Below are positions 1-8,216 of a stretch of 64,000 nucleotides of DNA, one piece after another. Under the pieces are notes generated by a model. The model was not told the origin of the DNA, ran no database searches, and saw nothing but the letters and a program-made list of their open reading frames with translations. Positions within the stretch are counted from its first letter, which is position 1. Each line of letters begins with the position of its first letter. Both the position numbers and the translations under genes were made by a program. This stretch comes from Spartobacteria bacterium (lineage in GTDB: Bacteria > Verrucomicrobiota > Verrucomicrobiia > Chthoniobacterales > UBA10450), in assembly GCA_003169695.1 (NCBI GenBank), contig PNAS01000071.1:1-64000 (forward strand), in the 5' to 3' direction.

Positions 1-195
1 GTTGGAGTTGGAGTTGGGGTCGGAGTTGGCGTCGGTGTGGGTGTTGGCGGCGGTGTTGGCGTTGGTGTGGGTGTTGGCGGCGGTGTTGGCGTTGGTGTTG
101 GCGGCGGTGTTGGCGTTGGTGTTGGCGGCGGTGTTGGCGTCGGTATCGGTGTCGGCGTCGGCACCGGTGTCGGTGTCGGCGTGGCGGCCGGTATG
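1..195. repeat. Low-complexity hexamer-based repeat coding for Pro-Thr
   Basis: The stretch is built from GTTGGN units (plus strand) with a recurrent longer unit containing GGCGGCGGT. Read on the minus strand it gives (Pro-Thr)n with occasional Pro-Pro and Ile or Val. All units are multiples of 3 bases, so copy-number change would keep frame and alter the length of the linker in the surface protein. Confidence 0.9.
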
Positions 196-1049
196 AATCC
201 GAAGTCGATTGAGTTGTCGATTGAGTCGTCTCTATCAAGAACGACGGTCGCCGGGTCCGGATTGCTGTCCTTTTCCGGATCCCCACCCGCGTTCGTGAGC
301 GTCGGCGTGAAACCGGTGAGTGCTGCCGACGAAGTATCTATCTCCACCATATAGGTGTCGGCGCAAAGCCCGGTGAACTGATAGTAGCCCGGCATCAAGC
401 CGATGTTCGCCGTTGTGGTCGTTTGGAGCACGGTGGTTCCAGTGCTGTCTTTAAGCTGGATGACGACCCCATTGATGCCGGGCTCATCCGCGTCCTGAAT
501 GCCGTTGCCGTTAAGGTCATTCCACACAAAATCGCCGATTTGCCCCGTGCACTCAGTAATTGTGCTAGAAGACGAGAACCTAAATATGAAGCCATTGCCA
601 GTGCCTTCGAGAGACCAGTTCGCAGCTGTCGCATCCCCCCCGTTGATATATGCTATTCCCGTTCCGCTCAGTGCTATTGATCCGGTGGTTGTGGTGCCGG
701 AAAGTAGAGAAAGCAGATCGAACGAATAAGTGTTTCCTCCGAATGAAAATGTCCACTCGGGAATGACCGTCCCGATGAGGGTGGCACCCGTACCGGTCCC
801 AGTGAACGAAAAATTAGTGAAAGTTGCTAAGCTACCCTCTGTCCCCGTATAATCGCCATCCGCCCCAATTACGGTCCAAGGATTGGCGAAAGTGATTGTG
901 GTGGTTCCTGCACCAGATACACCAGATGCACTGGCACCTCCACTAAACAGAACCGAACCGCTGACGGCGTGGGCTTGCTCGCAAAAGAGTCCGCAACTAA
1001 GCACGCTGGTCGCCAGGACTGCCAACATTGTCTTTGATAGGTTTCTCAT
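1..1049 (-). CDS. Secreted repeat protein with SdrD_B-like domain and Pro-Thr tail (3' end outside window)
   Basis: The minus strand is open from an ATG at 1049 to the window edge (at least 349 codons), so the gene is truncated only by the window. Residues 1-28 form a signal peptide (MRNLSKTM start, hydrophobic core, cleavage after AHA). Residues about 29-185 are a Gly/Ser/Thr-rich beta domain clearly paralogous to the protein at 42270-42863. It is followed at about 188-285 by a Cna-B/SdrD_B-type domain (GDFVWNDLNGNGIQD, DEPGINGVVIQL, SIDFGF end), and from about residue 287 by a Pro-Thr repeat. Known: SdrD_B domains are stalk-like Ig folds of surface proteins. Inferred: an exported surface or matrix protein; a C-terminal anchor or sorting signal would lie outside the window. 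The paralogue ends in a VPDGG sorting tail at the point where this protein switches into the SdrD_B domain. Confidence 0.85.
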   Translation of the reverse strand, partial: MRNLSKTMLAVLATSVLSCGLFCEQAHAVSGSVLFSGGASASGVSGAGTTTITFANPWTVIGADGDYTGTEGSLATFTNFSFTGTGTGATLIGTVIPEWTFSFGGNTYSFDLLSLLSGTTTTGSIALSGTGIAYINGGDATAANWSLEGTGNGFIFRFSSSSTITECTGQIGDFVWNDLNGNGIQDADEPGINGVVIQLKDSTGTTVLQTTTTANIGLMPGYYQFTGLCADTYMVEIDTSSAALTGFTPTLTNAGGDPEKDSNPDPATVVLDRDDSIDNSIDFGFIPAATPTPTPVPTPTPIPTPTPPPTPTPTPPPTPTPTPPPTPTPTPTPPPTPTPTPTPTPTPTP

Positions 1050-1207
1050 TATTTTGATTTGTGCTTAGCGATTATTTTTGCGACGTAAACCGGTCCGCTT
1101 TTTTCAGAGCTGCTGCCGGCATTCCGATCTCTGTTTTCCATATTTGTCATAATTGAGTCGCAACGTCACCAATTATTTGCGTACCACCGGAATGTTTGTG
1201 GTTATTC
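1050..1207 (-). promoter_or_regulatory. Conserved 5' leader shared with the paralogue at 42270
   Basis: The 158 bases upstream of the ATG at 1049 align along most of their length with 42117-42269 upstream of the paralogous gene, including GAATAACCAC, GGTGGTACG, TGACGTTGCGA, ATTATGACAAATATGGAAA, GCAGCAGCTCT and GTCGCAAAAATAATC. Either the duplication included the whole upstream region, or the leader is under selection as promoter or untranslated region. No known riboswitch consensus was recognised. Confidence 0.7.
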
Positions 1208-1560
1208 TAACGGACCGCCTCACAAGCAGAGACGGTGCCATAAATTAGCTTATATTCATAAATAATTTATGGTAAGATGTTTACGATTCTTAAGTTTTTG
1301 TGAAAGCGCCAAATCAGATGAGAAAATCGTAAAGAGTTCCGACACAGAATGTTGAAGGTCAATTACTCTCACAAGTGAATGTTTGTGGTTTATTAGTCTG
1401 CTGCCTTCACAAGCCAGAGACGGTGCCACAACGGAGCGTAGATTCGTAAGTTATTTAATGGTATATGTTTGTGATTCTAAAAATCTTAAAGACGAGCATC
1501 AAATCAGATTTTAAAACGGTACAGATTTTCGACATCTTAGATATGAAAGTTCCAGAGATT
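1191..1560. repeat. Diverged tandem duplication, period about 187 bp
   Basis: Copy A (1191-1377) and copy B (1378 to about 1560) both start AATGTTTGTGGTT, both carry AGAGACGGTGCCA near their position 35-45, and both continue through AAATCAGAT to a similar end (ATGTTGAAG / ATATGAAAG). Copy A overlaps the conserved leader of the minus-strand gene, so the duplicated unit appears to be an upstream control region. Confidence 0.7.
1225..1240 (-). promoter_or_regulatory. Sigma-54-like -24/-12 element
   Basis: Read on the minus strand the site is TGGCACCGTCTCTGCT: GG at -24, GC at -12 with the canonical 10-base spacing. It points at the gene starting at 1049, giving an inferred leader of about 165 bases. 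The second copy at 1411-1428 has one extra G and loses the exact GC spacing, and the paralogue at 42270 keeps only a weak match, so this is a candidate only. Confidence 0.35.
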
Positions 1561-1913
1561 AGATTGTTTATGGTCAAAGTTGAGTTTGGCGTGGCGGTGC
1601 CGAGGAACCAACTGGCCTCAACGGAGTTTCGATACTGGCGCGGCACGACTGCGATTCTGCTCGAGTTCGAAACGTCACTATCAATCCTGGGGGCGGAGTG
1701 TCAGGTGAGGGGCGTCAGAGGATGTTTATGCCGCGAGCGGGTATCGAAGCGGCAGTCACGCACGGATGCGGTATCACCGAGTCTATGGGGTGCCGAGAAG
1801 AATGCGACCTATGCCCGGTTGGGCGAGAACCCTGCACATGATCGGACAGGAGGATTCCGGAAATCAGGAAACCCATCCGGTTAATCCTGCAGATCCTGTC
1901 CGCCTGCGATTGG
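1561..1913. other. Non-coding flank left of the island
   Basis: No convincing gene is present; the open frames here have no recognisable composition. Around 1880-1900 there is a TTAATCCTGCAGATCCTGT stretch of the type found in dispersed intergenic repeats. The 3' half of tRNA-Val starts at 1914. Confidence 0.5.
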
Positions 1914-1938
1914 TGCGCGATGCAGGGTTCGAACCTGC
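1914..1938. repeat. attL-like site: partial copy of the tRNA-Val 3' end
   Basis: These 25 bases are identical to 13643-13667, the 3' end (T arm and acceptor strand) of the complete tRNA-Val gene on the minus strand, and lie in the same orientation. Nothing of the 5' half of a tRNA is present. This is the classical footprint of tyrosine-integrase insertion into a tRNA 3' end. Confidence 0.9.
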
Positions 1939-2229
1939 AACACCTTGCCTGAACATCAAGGGGTTACAGCGGCAGACACACAAATAGACACACAAGAATT
2001 CCGGGAGAGCTTTGAATCCTTCTCTGATCATTCGCAAGCTCCACAAGATGAGTTAATTCCAGACTCGGCCTTAAGTGCGCATATACAAATACGCGCACAG
2101 ATCACAGACGCATTGGGGCGCGATTTATCCCAAGTAGTCGCTGCGTGGTCTAAACTTCCCTCTCCGCTCAAGGCGGCGATTCTCGCCATCGTTCATTCGT
2201 CCACCGTTTCAGAGGAGGGCGAATCATGA
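1939..2229 (+). pseudogene. Integrase C-terminal tail detached by integration
   Basis: An open frame runs from the attL core to a stop at 2227-2229 (96 codons after the core). It has no good start of its own. The reading frame through the 25-bp core (ARCRVRTC) is identical to that of the integrase at 12405-13703, so in an excised circle the integrase would read in frame from its codon 421 into this segment and gain a 96-residue tail. The tail begins with an ADTQIDTQ motif that also occurs inside the integrase (GDTQIDTH, encoded around 13481-13501; 21 bp identical). Alternative: the C-terminal remnant of a previously inserted, related integrase. Confidence 0.5.
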
Positions 2230-2262
2230 ACCCGTTTTCATGTCGGGCGCGGCCAATCCGAT

Positions 2263-2415
2263 GTGCAAGTAGAACGGCCACCCCTCCCGTCTGTCCCGAC
2301 GCGGCTGGAGCAAATCAAGGGACTGATCGTTGTGAAGATCAACGGCAAAGGTCGTGGCGTCGCCTCTTGCGTAATCAAGCCAACTAAAAAACATGAAACA
2401 AAACATCGCAGTTGA
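2263..2415 (+). CDS. Possible small basic protein of the Rep module
   Basis: A 50-codon frame starts at GTG 2263 and overlaps the next gene by 23 bases. The product is basic with a central hydrophobic stretch (IKGLIVVKI) and a lysine/histidine-rich end. It has no recognised family. It is included because it is packed against the two following small genes and its composition looks protein-like; it may be spurious. Confidence 0.3.
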   Translation: MQVERPPLPSVPTRLEQIKGLIVVKINGKGRGVASCVIKPTKKHETKHRS

Positions 2416-2731
2416 AGAATTCCTGGCTGGCCGTCGCGTGGTCATCGCCAAGTTTGTGACGCATCGTCACAAAGAAGTTCAGAACAAAGCAAAGAAGGTC
2501 GTCGGCATTGTGAACCTTTACGAAGTTCAATGCGCCGACGGGAAGGCTCCCACGGTTCAAACATGGTGCCCTCGCAGCATCCAGACAGTCGAGCAAGCAA
2601 CTGCGCAATGTCCCTGCACGTTTAAAGAGGGGCAAAAGCTCGTGGTCCAGTTTGATTCGATGGAGCCGAACAATTTTGACGCCAAGAACGGCGTCATCAT
2701 TCGTGCGGTGTCAGCATTGCCCTTGGAGTAG
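2393..2731 (+). CDS. Small beta-rich protein upstream of Rep, candidate ssDNA-binding protein
   Basis: 112 residues, start ATG 2393, no signal peptide or membrane segment. Alternating hydrophobic/polar stretches (RRVVIAKFVTH, KKVVGIVNLYEV, QKLVVQFDSM, NGVIIRAV) suggest an all-beta fold. No family was recognised. Context is the main clue: it lies directly before a 14-bp perfect hairpin and an HUH Rep gene, the place where small replicons and filamentous phages often encode an ssDNA-binding protein. The ssDNA-binding role is inference from position and predicted fold only. Confidence 0.5.
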   Translation: MKQNIAVEEFLAGRRVVIAKFVTHRHKEVQNKAKKVVGIVNLYEVQCADGKAPTVQTWCPRSIQTVEQATAQCPCTFKEGQKLVVQFDSMEPNNFDAKNGVIIRAVSALPLE

Positions 2732-2771
2732 CTCGTAACGTGGTCACGCATGACGGCCCCGTGGAAAGGCG

Positions 2772-2803
2772 TGTCGTGTGCGGGCGTCAGCCCGCACACG
2801 ACA
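2772..2803. other. Perfect hairpin between the small gene and Rep; candidate rolling-circle origin
   Basis: The left arm 2772-2785 and right arm 2790-2803 are exact reverse complements (14 bp, core TCGTGTGCGGGC), with a 4-base GTCA loop. There is no T-run after it, so an intrinsic terminator is less likely. Its position 50 bases before an HUH endonuclease gene fits a nick-site cruciform of a rolling-circle origin. Confidence 0.55.
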
Positions 2804-2854
2804 ACCATCCTTGTCCGAGAGGTGTGTACGGATGTCAGCAACGCATAAGGCAAA

Positions 2855-3319
2855 ATGAATAAGGCACGAAATATTGAACCGAATTTGCGGCTCAAGGCCG
2901 CGCAACTCAATATCGAGATGGGGGATTGGGTTCACTCATTGGCACCGTGGCAAGTGATTTCGCACCTGACCTTTTCCTGGGAAGCTTCCATTTGGTCGGC
3001 GCAACGCTGTTACGAAAAGTTCATGCGTAACGAAATGCGAGGGGTCTCGTACTTCTACGCGCTGGAACAGAATCCAGGGAGGGATGGGTTTCATGCTCAT
3101 GCGCTATGGTGTGACTGCAAAAATAAATCACGGCAGCACACTTGGCGTATTTGGTTCGAACGTTACGGTCGTAATCGGATTGAACCGGTGAACAGCCGGG
3201 ACGATGTGGCCGATTATTGCGCCAAATACGTGTGCAAAGAAGGGGCGTGGTGGAACGTCAGGCTTTTGAGTCACCGTCACCCGCAGAATCCAACAACATT
3301 TTCGCTTTCAAATGGGTAA
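2855..3319 (+). CDS. HUH-type replication initiator (Rep) endonuclease
   Basis: 154 residues, ATG start. The three Rep motifs are in order: motif 1 around residues 36-41 (ISHLTF), motif 2 the HUH metal site H80-A-H82 (GFHAHALW), and motif 3 with catalytic Tyr121 and Lys124 (DYCAKYVCK). Known: such enzymes nick one strand and stay covalently bound through the tyrosine to start rolling-circle replication of plasmids and ssDNA phages. The protein is short, resembling stand-alone Rep domains without a helicase. It stands with the small gene at 2393 and the hairpin at 2772, so the three may form a minimal replication module carried by, or captured in, the island. Activity depends on a possibly shortened C-terminus. 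Confidence 0.75.
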   Translation: MNKARNIEPNLRLKAAQLNIEMGDWVHSLAPWQVISHLTFSWEASIWSAQRCYEKFMRNEMRGVSYFYALEQNPGRDGFHAHALWCDCKNKSRQHTWRIWFERYGRNRIEPVNSRDDVADYCAKYVCKEGAWWNVRLLSHRHPQNPTTFSLSNG

Positions 3320-3380
3320 ATCCTGAATGACAGGACGCACACCTTCCAAATCAAACCGCAGAGGCTGGAAGTCTGTGCTA

Positions 3381-6300
3381 CTAATTAATCGTAAACGTCT
3401 GTGCGTTCGACGTGCCTCCACCGGGCGCGGCGTTCACCACCGTCACGGAAGCTGTTCCGGCCGTGGCGATATCGCCGGCGGAGATGGAAGCCGTCAGCTT
3501 GGTGCTATTGGAGAACGTTGTGCTGCGCGGCGATCCGTTCCAATCCACCACCGAGCCCGAAACGAAATTCGAGCCGGTCACGGTGAGCGCGAAGGCTGGG
3601 CCTCCGTGCGTGGCGCTGTTGGGCGAGAGCGAAGTAATCGCGGGCACAGGGTTGTTGATGGTAAACGTCTCAGCGTTTGAAGTGCCTCCTCCGGGCGCGG
3701 CGTTTACCACCGTCACGGAAGCTGTACCGGCGGTCTTGATGTCCAACGCAGGGACGGTAGCCTTGATTTGAGTGCTGCTGACAAAAGTGGTCATCAAGGC
3801 CGAACTGTTCCAGTGCACCTTCGAGCCCGAAACGAAATTCGAGCCGGTCACGGTGAGCGTGAAGGCTGGGCCTCCGGCAGTAGCGCTGCTGGGTGAGATC
3901 GAAGTAATCGCGGGCACAGGGTTGTTGATGGTAAACGTCATCGCGTTCGACGTGCCTCCTCCGGGCGCGGCATTCACCACCGTCACCGAAGCTGTTCCGC
4001 CATTCTTGATGTCAGCCGAAGGGACGGTGGCCGTGACTTGAGTGCTGCTGACAAAAGTAGTCGTCAAGAGCGAATTGTTCCAGTGCACCTTCGAGGTCGA
4101 AACGAAATTCGACCCGTTCACGGTGAGCGTGAAGGCTGGGCCTCCGGCAGTAGCGCTGCTGGGCGAGATCGAAGTAATCGCGGGCACAGGATTGTTGATG
4201 GTAAACGTCATTGCGTTCGACGTACCTCCACCGGGGGCGGCATTCACCACCGTCACCGAAGCTGTTCCGCCATTCTTGATGTCAGCCGAAGGGACGGTGG
4301 CTGTGACTTGAGTGCTGCTGACAAAAGTAGTCGTCAAGAGCGAATTGTTCCAGTGCACCTTCGAGGTCGAAACGAAATTCGACCCGTTCACGGTGAGCGT
4401 GAAGGACGCCCCGCCAGGAATAGCGCTGGTGGGGGAGATCGAACTAATCGCGGGCACGGGATTGGGGATTGCGGCATTCCGTACTGATTCCGTGAGGCTC
4501 TCCGAGCCGTTTAGGTATCCGCTGCTATAATAACCGCGAGCGCGGATGTAGAAGTTCGCTCCGGTCGACAAGTTCAAACCAGTTAGAGTCCAGTTGCTGC
4601 CGGCCGCCGTGCCGTTGCCCAGGGCAGTGTAGTGCACATTGTCGGTTGAATTCTCAAAGGTAACACGCGTGAATTGCGCGCTGGAGCCGCCGCGCGTCCA
4701 GGTAATGGTGGTTTGCGTCACAGCCAGGTTTTGCAGCGCGGCGGTGTCGTTACTCAAACGAGCGAAGAGGCTGCGCGGCTGTCCGCCGATGGTGTTGAAA
4801 CTGCCGCCCGCTAAAATCTTGCCGTCCGCCTGCAGCGCGATTGAATTGACATTAACGTCCGTGTTCGGGTCGAACGAATCAGCCAATCCCGTCGTGGCAT
4901 CGAGCCGGGCAATGTTGTTGCGCGTCTGTCCGCCCATGCTCGTGAACAACCCGCCCGCTAAAATCTTGCTGTCCGCCTGCACTGCGATTGAACTGACAGC
5001 ACTGTTTATACCACCGTTCGCGTTCGGGTCGAACGAATCTGCCAAGCCGGTCGTGGCATCGAGCCGGGCGATGAGATTGCGCGTTTGTCCGCCGATGGTG
5101 TTGAAAGCGCCGCCCGCTAAAATTTTGCCGTCCGCCTGCACCGCGATTGAAAGGACTTCATTGTTCGCGTTCGGGTCGAACGAATCTGCCAAGCCGGTGG
5201 TGGCATCGAGGCGGGCGATGAAATTGCGCGTTTGTCCGCCGATGCTGTTCGCTCCAAAGAAATTGCCGCCCACTAAAATCATGCCGTCCGCCTGCACCAC
5301 GATTGAATTGACAAAACTGTTCGCGTTCGGGTCGAACGAATCAGGCGATCCGGTCGTGGCATCGAGCCGAGCGATGTAGGTCCGCAGCTGTCCGCCGATG
5401 CTGCCGAAATTGCCGCCCACTAAAATTTTGCCGTCCGCTTGCACCGCGATTGAATTGACAACATCGCCCGCGTTCGGGTTGAACGAATCGGCCAATCCGG
5501 TCGTGGCAACGAGCCGGGCGATGTTGTTGCGCGTCTTTCCGCCGACTGTCGTGAAAGAGCCGCTTGCTAAAATCTTGCCGTCCGCCTGCAGCGCGATTGA
5601 ATAGACAAGACCGTTCGCGTTCGGGTCGAAAGCGGTGTCGAGCGTGCCGTCCGTGTTCAATCGCGCAATGTTGTTGCGCGTCACGCCCAAAACGGTCGTA
5701 AAGCTGCCGCCGATGAGAATCTTGCCGTCCGGCTGCACGGCGGTAGCGATAACATAGTTGCCGACGGTGCTGAGATCGAGCGTCTGGTCGAGCCTACCGT
5801 CGGTTTCCAGACGGGCGATGTTGTTTCGCGTCACCGTCGCTCCCCCGTTAGGCGCGAGCGTGGTGAAACGGCCGCCCACTAAAATCTTGCCGTCCGCCTG
5901 TACCGCGATTGAATTGACAAGACTGCTCGCGTTCGGGTTCGGGTCGAACGAATCTGCCAATCCGGTCGTGGCATCGAGCCGGGCGATGCCGTTGCGTGTC
6001 TGTCCGCCGATGGTGTTGAAACCGCCGCCCGCTAGAATCTTGCCGTTCGCCTGCACCGCGATTGAAAAGACAAAAGTGCCGCCGCCGCCCGCGTTTGGAT
6101 TGAACGAATCAGCCAAGCCGGTTGTGGCATCGAGCCGGGCGATGTTGTTGCGCGTCTGTCCGCCGATGCTCGTGAAAAAGCCGCCCGCCAAAATCTTGCC
6201 GTCCGCCTGCACCGCGATTGAATCGACCTCATTGTTCGTGTTCGGGTTGAACGCATCAGCCAATCCGGTCGTGGCATCGAGCCGGGCGATGTGGTTGCGC

Positions 6301-7019
6301 GTCTGTCCGCCGATTCCCGTGAAACGGCCGCCCGCCAAAATCTTGCCGTCCGCCTGTACCGCGATTGATTGGACACTATCGCTCGCGTTCGGATCGAACG
6401 AATCTGCCACTCCGGTCGTGGGATCGAGCCGGGCGATGTAATTGCGCGTCTGTCCGCCGATCTGTGTGAAAAAGCCGCCCACCAAAATCTTGCCGTCCGC
6501 CTGCACCGCGATTGAATCGACCTCACCGAACGCGCCCGGGTCGAACGAATCAGGCGATCCGGTCGTGGCATCGAGCCGAGCGATGTAGGTCCGCAGCTGT
6601 CCGCCGATGTGGGCGAAAGAGCCGCCCACTAAAATCTTGCCGTCCGCCTGTACCGCGATTGAAGAGACATAACTCCCGTCCCCCCCGCCCGGGTCGAAAG
6701 CCGTGTCGAGCGTGCCGTCCGGGTTTAGCCGGGCAATGTGGATGCGCGTGACGGCCACTCCACCGTTGGGAGAGAGCGTTGTAAATGAGCCGCCGAGAAG
6801 AATCTTGCCGTCCGGTTGGACGACGACGACGCGAACCTCGTCGTTCGCGTTCGGGTCGAAACCGTCGAGGGCGGATTGCCCGCGCACCTCCGCCGCGCCG
6901 CCCGCCAGCAGCACGGCAACGGAAAACAGGAACAGGGTAGCTTTCTTAGTTTTAGATGTTGTTGCTCTCATAAATGAAGTGAGCGCGGCGACGTGAATGG
7001 CTGGGATTATGGAACGCAT
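3381..7019 (-). CDS. Secreted delta-60 repeat / IPT-domain protein
   Basis: 1212 residues from ATG 7019, which has a good ribosome-binding site (AGGAGA, 6 bases upstream); longer starts up to 7157 are possible but lack it. A signal peptide is near residues 20-42 (cleavage around EVRG-QSA). Fourteen repeats of about 47-55 residues follow (pattern [35 protein letters not shown]), matching the delta-60 family, thought to form a beta-propeller. A fibronectin-like segment ([16 protein letters not shown]) comes next, then four IPT/TIG immunoglobulin-like domains, two of them nearly identical. The protein stops right after the last IPT strand (TFTIN), with no sorting signal. It is probably an extracellular structural or adhesive protein. 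It lies in the island between Rep and the HEPN gene. Confidence 0.85.
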   Translation of the reverse strand: MRSIIPAIHVAALTSFMRATTSKTKKATLFLFSVAVLLAGGAAEVRGQSALDGFDPNANDEVRVVVVQPDGKILLGGSFTTLSPNGGVAVTRIHIARLNPDGTLDTAFDPGGGDGSYVSSIAVQADGKILVGGSFAHIGGQLRTYIARLDATTGSPDSFDPGAFGEVDSIAVQADGKILVGGFFTQIGGQTRNYIARLDPTTGVADSFDPNASDSVQSIAVQADGKILAGGRFTGIGGQTRNHIARLDATTGLADAFNPNTNNEVDSIAVQADGKILAGGFFTSIGGQTRNNIARLDATTGLADSFNPNAGGGGTFVFSIAVQANGKILAGGGFNTIGGQTRNGIARLDATTGLADSFDPNPNASSLVNSIAVQADGKILVGGRFTTLAPNGGATVTRNNIARLETDGRLDQTLDLSTVGNYVIATAVQPDGKILIGGSFTTVLGVTRNNIARLNTDGTLDTAFDPNANGLVYSIALQADGKILASGSFTTVGGKTRNNIARLVATTGLADSFNPNAGDVVNSIAVQADGKILVGGNFGSIGGQLRTYIARLDATTGSPDSFDPNANSFVNSIVVQADGMILVGGNFFGANSIGGQTRNFIARLDATTGLADSFDPNANNEVLSIAVQADGKILAGGAFNTIGGQTRNLIARLDATTGLADSFDPNANGGINSAVSSIAVQADSKILAGGLFTSMGGQTRNNIARLDATTGLADSFDPNTDVNVNSIALQADGKILAGGSFNTIGGQPRSLFARLSNDTAALQNLAVTQTTITWTRGGSSAQFTRVTFENSTDNVHYTALGNGTAAGSNWTLTGLNLSTGANFYIRARGYYSSGYLNGSESLTESVRNAAIPNPVPAISSISPTSAIPGGASFTLTVNGSNFVSTSKVHWNNSLLTTTFVSSTQVTATVPSADIKNGGTASVTVVNAAPGGGTSNAMTFTINNPVPAITSISPSSATAGGPAFTLTVNGSNFVSTSKVHWNNSLLTTTFVSSTQVTATVPSADIKNGGTASVTVVNAAPGGGTSNAMTFTINNPVPAITSISPSSATAGGPAFTLTVTGSNFVSGSKVHWNSSALMTTFVSSTQIKATVPALDIKTAGTASVTVVNAAPGGGTSNAETFTINNPVPAITSLSPNSATHGGPAFALTVTGSNFVSGSVVDWNGSPRSTTFSNSTKLTASISAGDIATAGTASVTVVNAAPGGGTSNAQTFTIN
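3660..4480 (-). repeat. Tandem 270-bp IPT-domain repeats
   Basis: The DNA coding for the IPT domains repeats with a 270-bp period. The units starting near 3930 and 4200 are almost identical, while the outer units are more diverged. This suggests recent unequal crossing-over and possible copy-number variation within the protein. Confidence 0.85.
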
Positions 7020-7201
7020 GGGGATTCTCCTGAGTTTGGAAAAGTATTTGAAATTGCTGATAAACATTGCGTGGCAACCAATGCCGAAATCGATTCGTCT
7101 CCGGCAGTGCCTTTTTACGCAAGCAAAAATTTGATCGAAGGACCATTCTGCCTTCATTCGGGCTGGTGGCGTGATTGCTTACTTGGCGCAAGCGCCCCGC
7201 T

Positions 7202-8026
7202 TCAACTTGTGGGCGGCGTCGTAAGGCGCTGGCAACGGCGAAGAAAGTAAAGGTCAGTTACCTGAACGAAGTCAAAAACTGCTGTGAGCCAAGGTGTGAA
7301 ATAACTGCTAGTTACGATCAAACGATCTCCGACTTTCGTTCGAAAGCTTGGATGGCGGCGAACAAACTCTGGCGTGACGATGCCAGCTGAGTGCACGACA
7401 AGATGGCGAACACCCCATAATCCTTCCATAGTCATCGGAGTGTTAGGGCTGTATCCGCGTGCGCCCATTGCTTCAAGCCGTCTCACCCACTGGGTAGGAC
7501 CTCCGTTGTCGACCAACTTTCTCGCCCACTTCCCTCGCAATTCGTCGAGCAACTCTCGAAGCGACCCCGCATTTGCGATGTGCTTGTACGATGCGGTTTG
7601 CTCCGCTCGCGCCATAAGCGTGTGGTCAATTCCGGCGGCGTAGATTAGCACATCTTTTAGATAAGCTTCTACGATGGTAACGATTAGCACCGGCATTAGT
7701 TCATGAATAAGCAAGATGCCACCTGTGAGTTTCTCTGCCTGTTTAACGACTTCTTTAACGACTTCTTGAACAGTGCGAATGAGATTCTCGTTTTGATCGA
7801 CACCAGGCGTGGCTTGAACGCCACTGATCTTGTTTGGGGCATCCGCAAGTTGTGGGAAAAAAGTTTCCGTAGCCCGGCGACTAAATTCGAGAAGGTAGGA
7901 AATTTTGTCGGTGTTAGGCGCGAAACTCTTCTCGTAGGCTGGAGTACGCTTCGGTTCCGCAACATTAGCTGCACTATCTTGATCGATTGATTTGGGTGCC
8001 GGGGGTGGGAGCGGGGACGATATCAT
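7202..8026 (-). CDS. HEPN-domain protein (RiboL-PSP-HEPN-like), candidate RNase effector
   Basis: 274 residues. After a Pro-rich start, residues about 85-245 look helical. A long hydrophobic helix (LLIHELMPVLIVTIVEAYLKDVLIYAAG) is followed near residue 210 by VRHLVVHSAGIVTPEF, which fits the Rx4H active-site motif and the downstream Gly/Ile pattern of RiboL-PSP-type HEPN proteins (usual form RN..VH..G.V). Known: HEPN domains are frequently metal-independent RNases in toxin-antitoxin, abortive-infection and CRISPR systems. No MNT-type nucleotidyltransferase partner is adjacent; instead it is divergent from the three-gene KGGVGR operon, 190 bp away. A defence or toxin role is inferred. It could also be a non-catalytic HEPN scaffold, because the usual Asn after Arg is His. 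Confidence 0.6.
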   Translation of the reverse strand: MISSPLPPPAPKSIDQDSAANVAEPKRTPAYEKSFAPNTDKISYLLEFSRRATETFFPQLADAPNKISGVQATPGVDQNENLIRTVQEVVKEVVKQAEKLTGGILLIHELMPVLIVTIVEAYLKDVLIYAAGIDHTLMARAEQTASYKHIANAGSLRELLDELRGKWARKLVDNGGPTQWVRRLEAMGARGYSPNTPMTMEGLWGVRHLVVHSAGIVTPEFVRRHPSFRTKVGDRLIVTSSYFTPWLTAVFDFVQVTDLYFLRRCQRLTTPPTS

Positions 8027-8122
8027 TGCGGTTGCATGGACATGTTTTGCGATAGGCAGAAATTGGTGGCGAGAATAGGAGTGTCAAACGATTCCGCTGG
8101 TGGGGCGTCGAAGACGGGTCCG

Positions 8123-8145
8123 TGCCACGCGCGCAGCGCGTGGCA
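8123..8145. other. Perfect hairpin in the divergent promoter region
   Basis: The 10-bp arms TGCCACGCGC (8123-8132) and GCGCGTGGCA (8136-8145) enclose a GCA loop. It sits between the HEPN gene and the divergent operon, so it may be an operator, a leader hairpin, or a dispersed palindromic repeat. No T-run follows. Confidence 0.5.
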
Positions 8146-8216
8146 TGGGTTGCTTGAAGGTGAATTATGCCTTGAGGAATTTTGCTGGCGAGAGAAACTG
8201 GATCGGGGATCGATTC

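Noticed and set aside
2-354. Plus-strand frames rich in Gly and Val
   Set aside because: They are the antisense of the Pro-Thr repeat of the minus-strand secreted protein, which has a signal peptide and domain structure; no plausible protein on the plus strand.
1050-1240. Possible riboswitch in the leader of the 5' gene
   Set aside because: No match to c-di-GMP or other consensus sequences I know, and the paralogue leader diverges in the presumptive stem. Kept only as a conserved leader.
1766-1987. Open frame with a GFEPATPC peptide
   Set aside because: This peptide is the well-known translation of a tRNA 3' end read across an att site; not a gene.
4740-6700. Regularly spaced DNA repeats that look like a CRISPR array
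   Set aside because: The repeats, every about 147 bases, encode the delta-60 units of one long open frame. No spacer-repeat alternation of CRISPR size and no cas genes.
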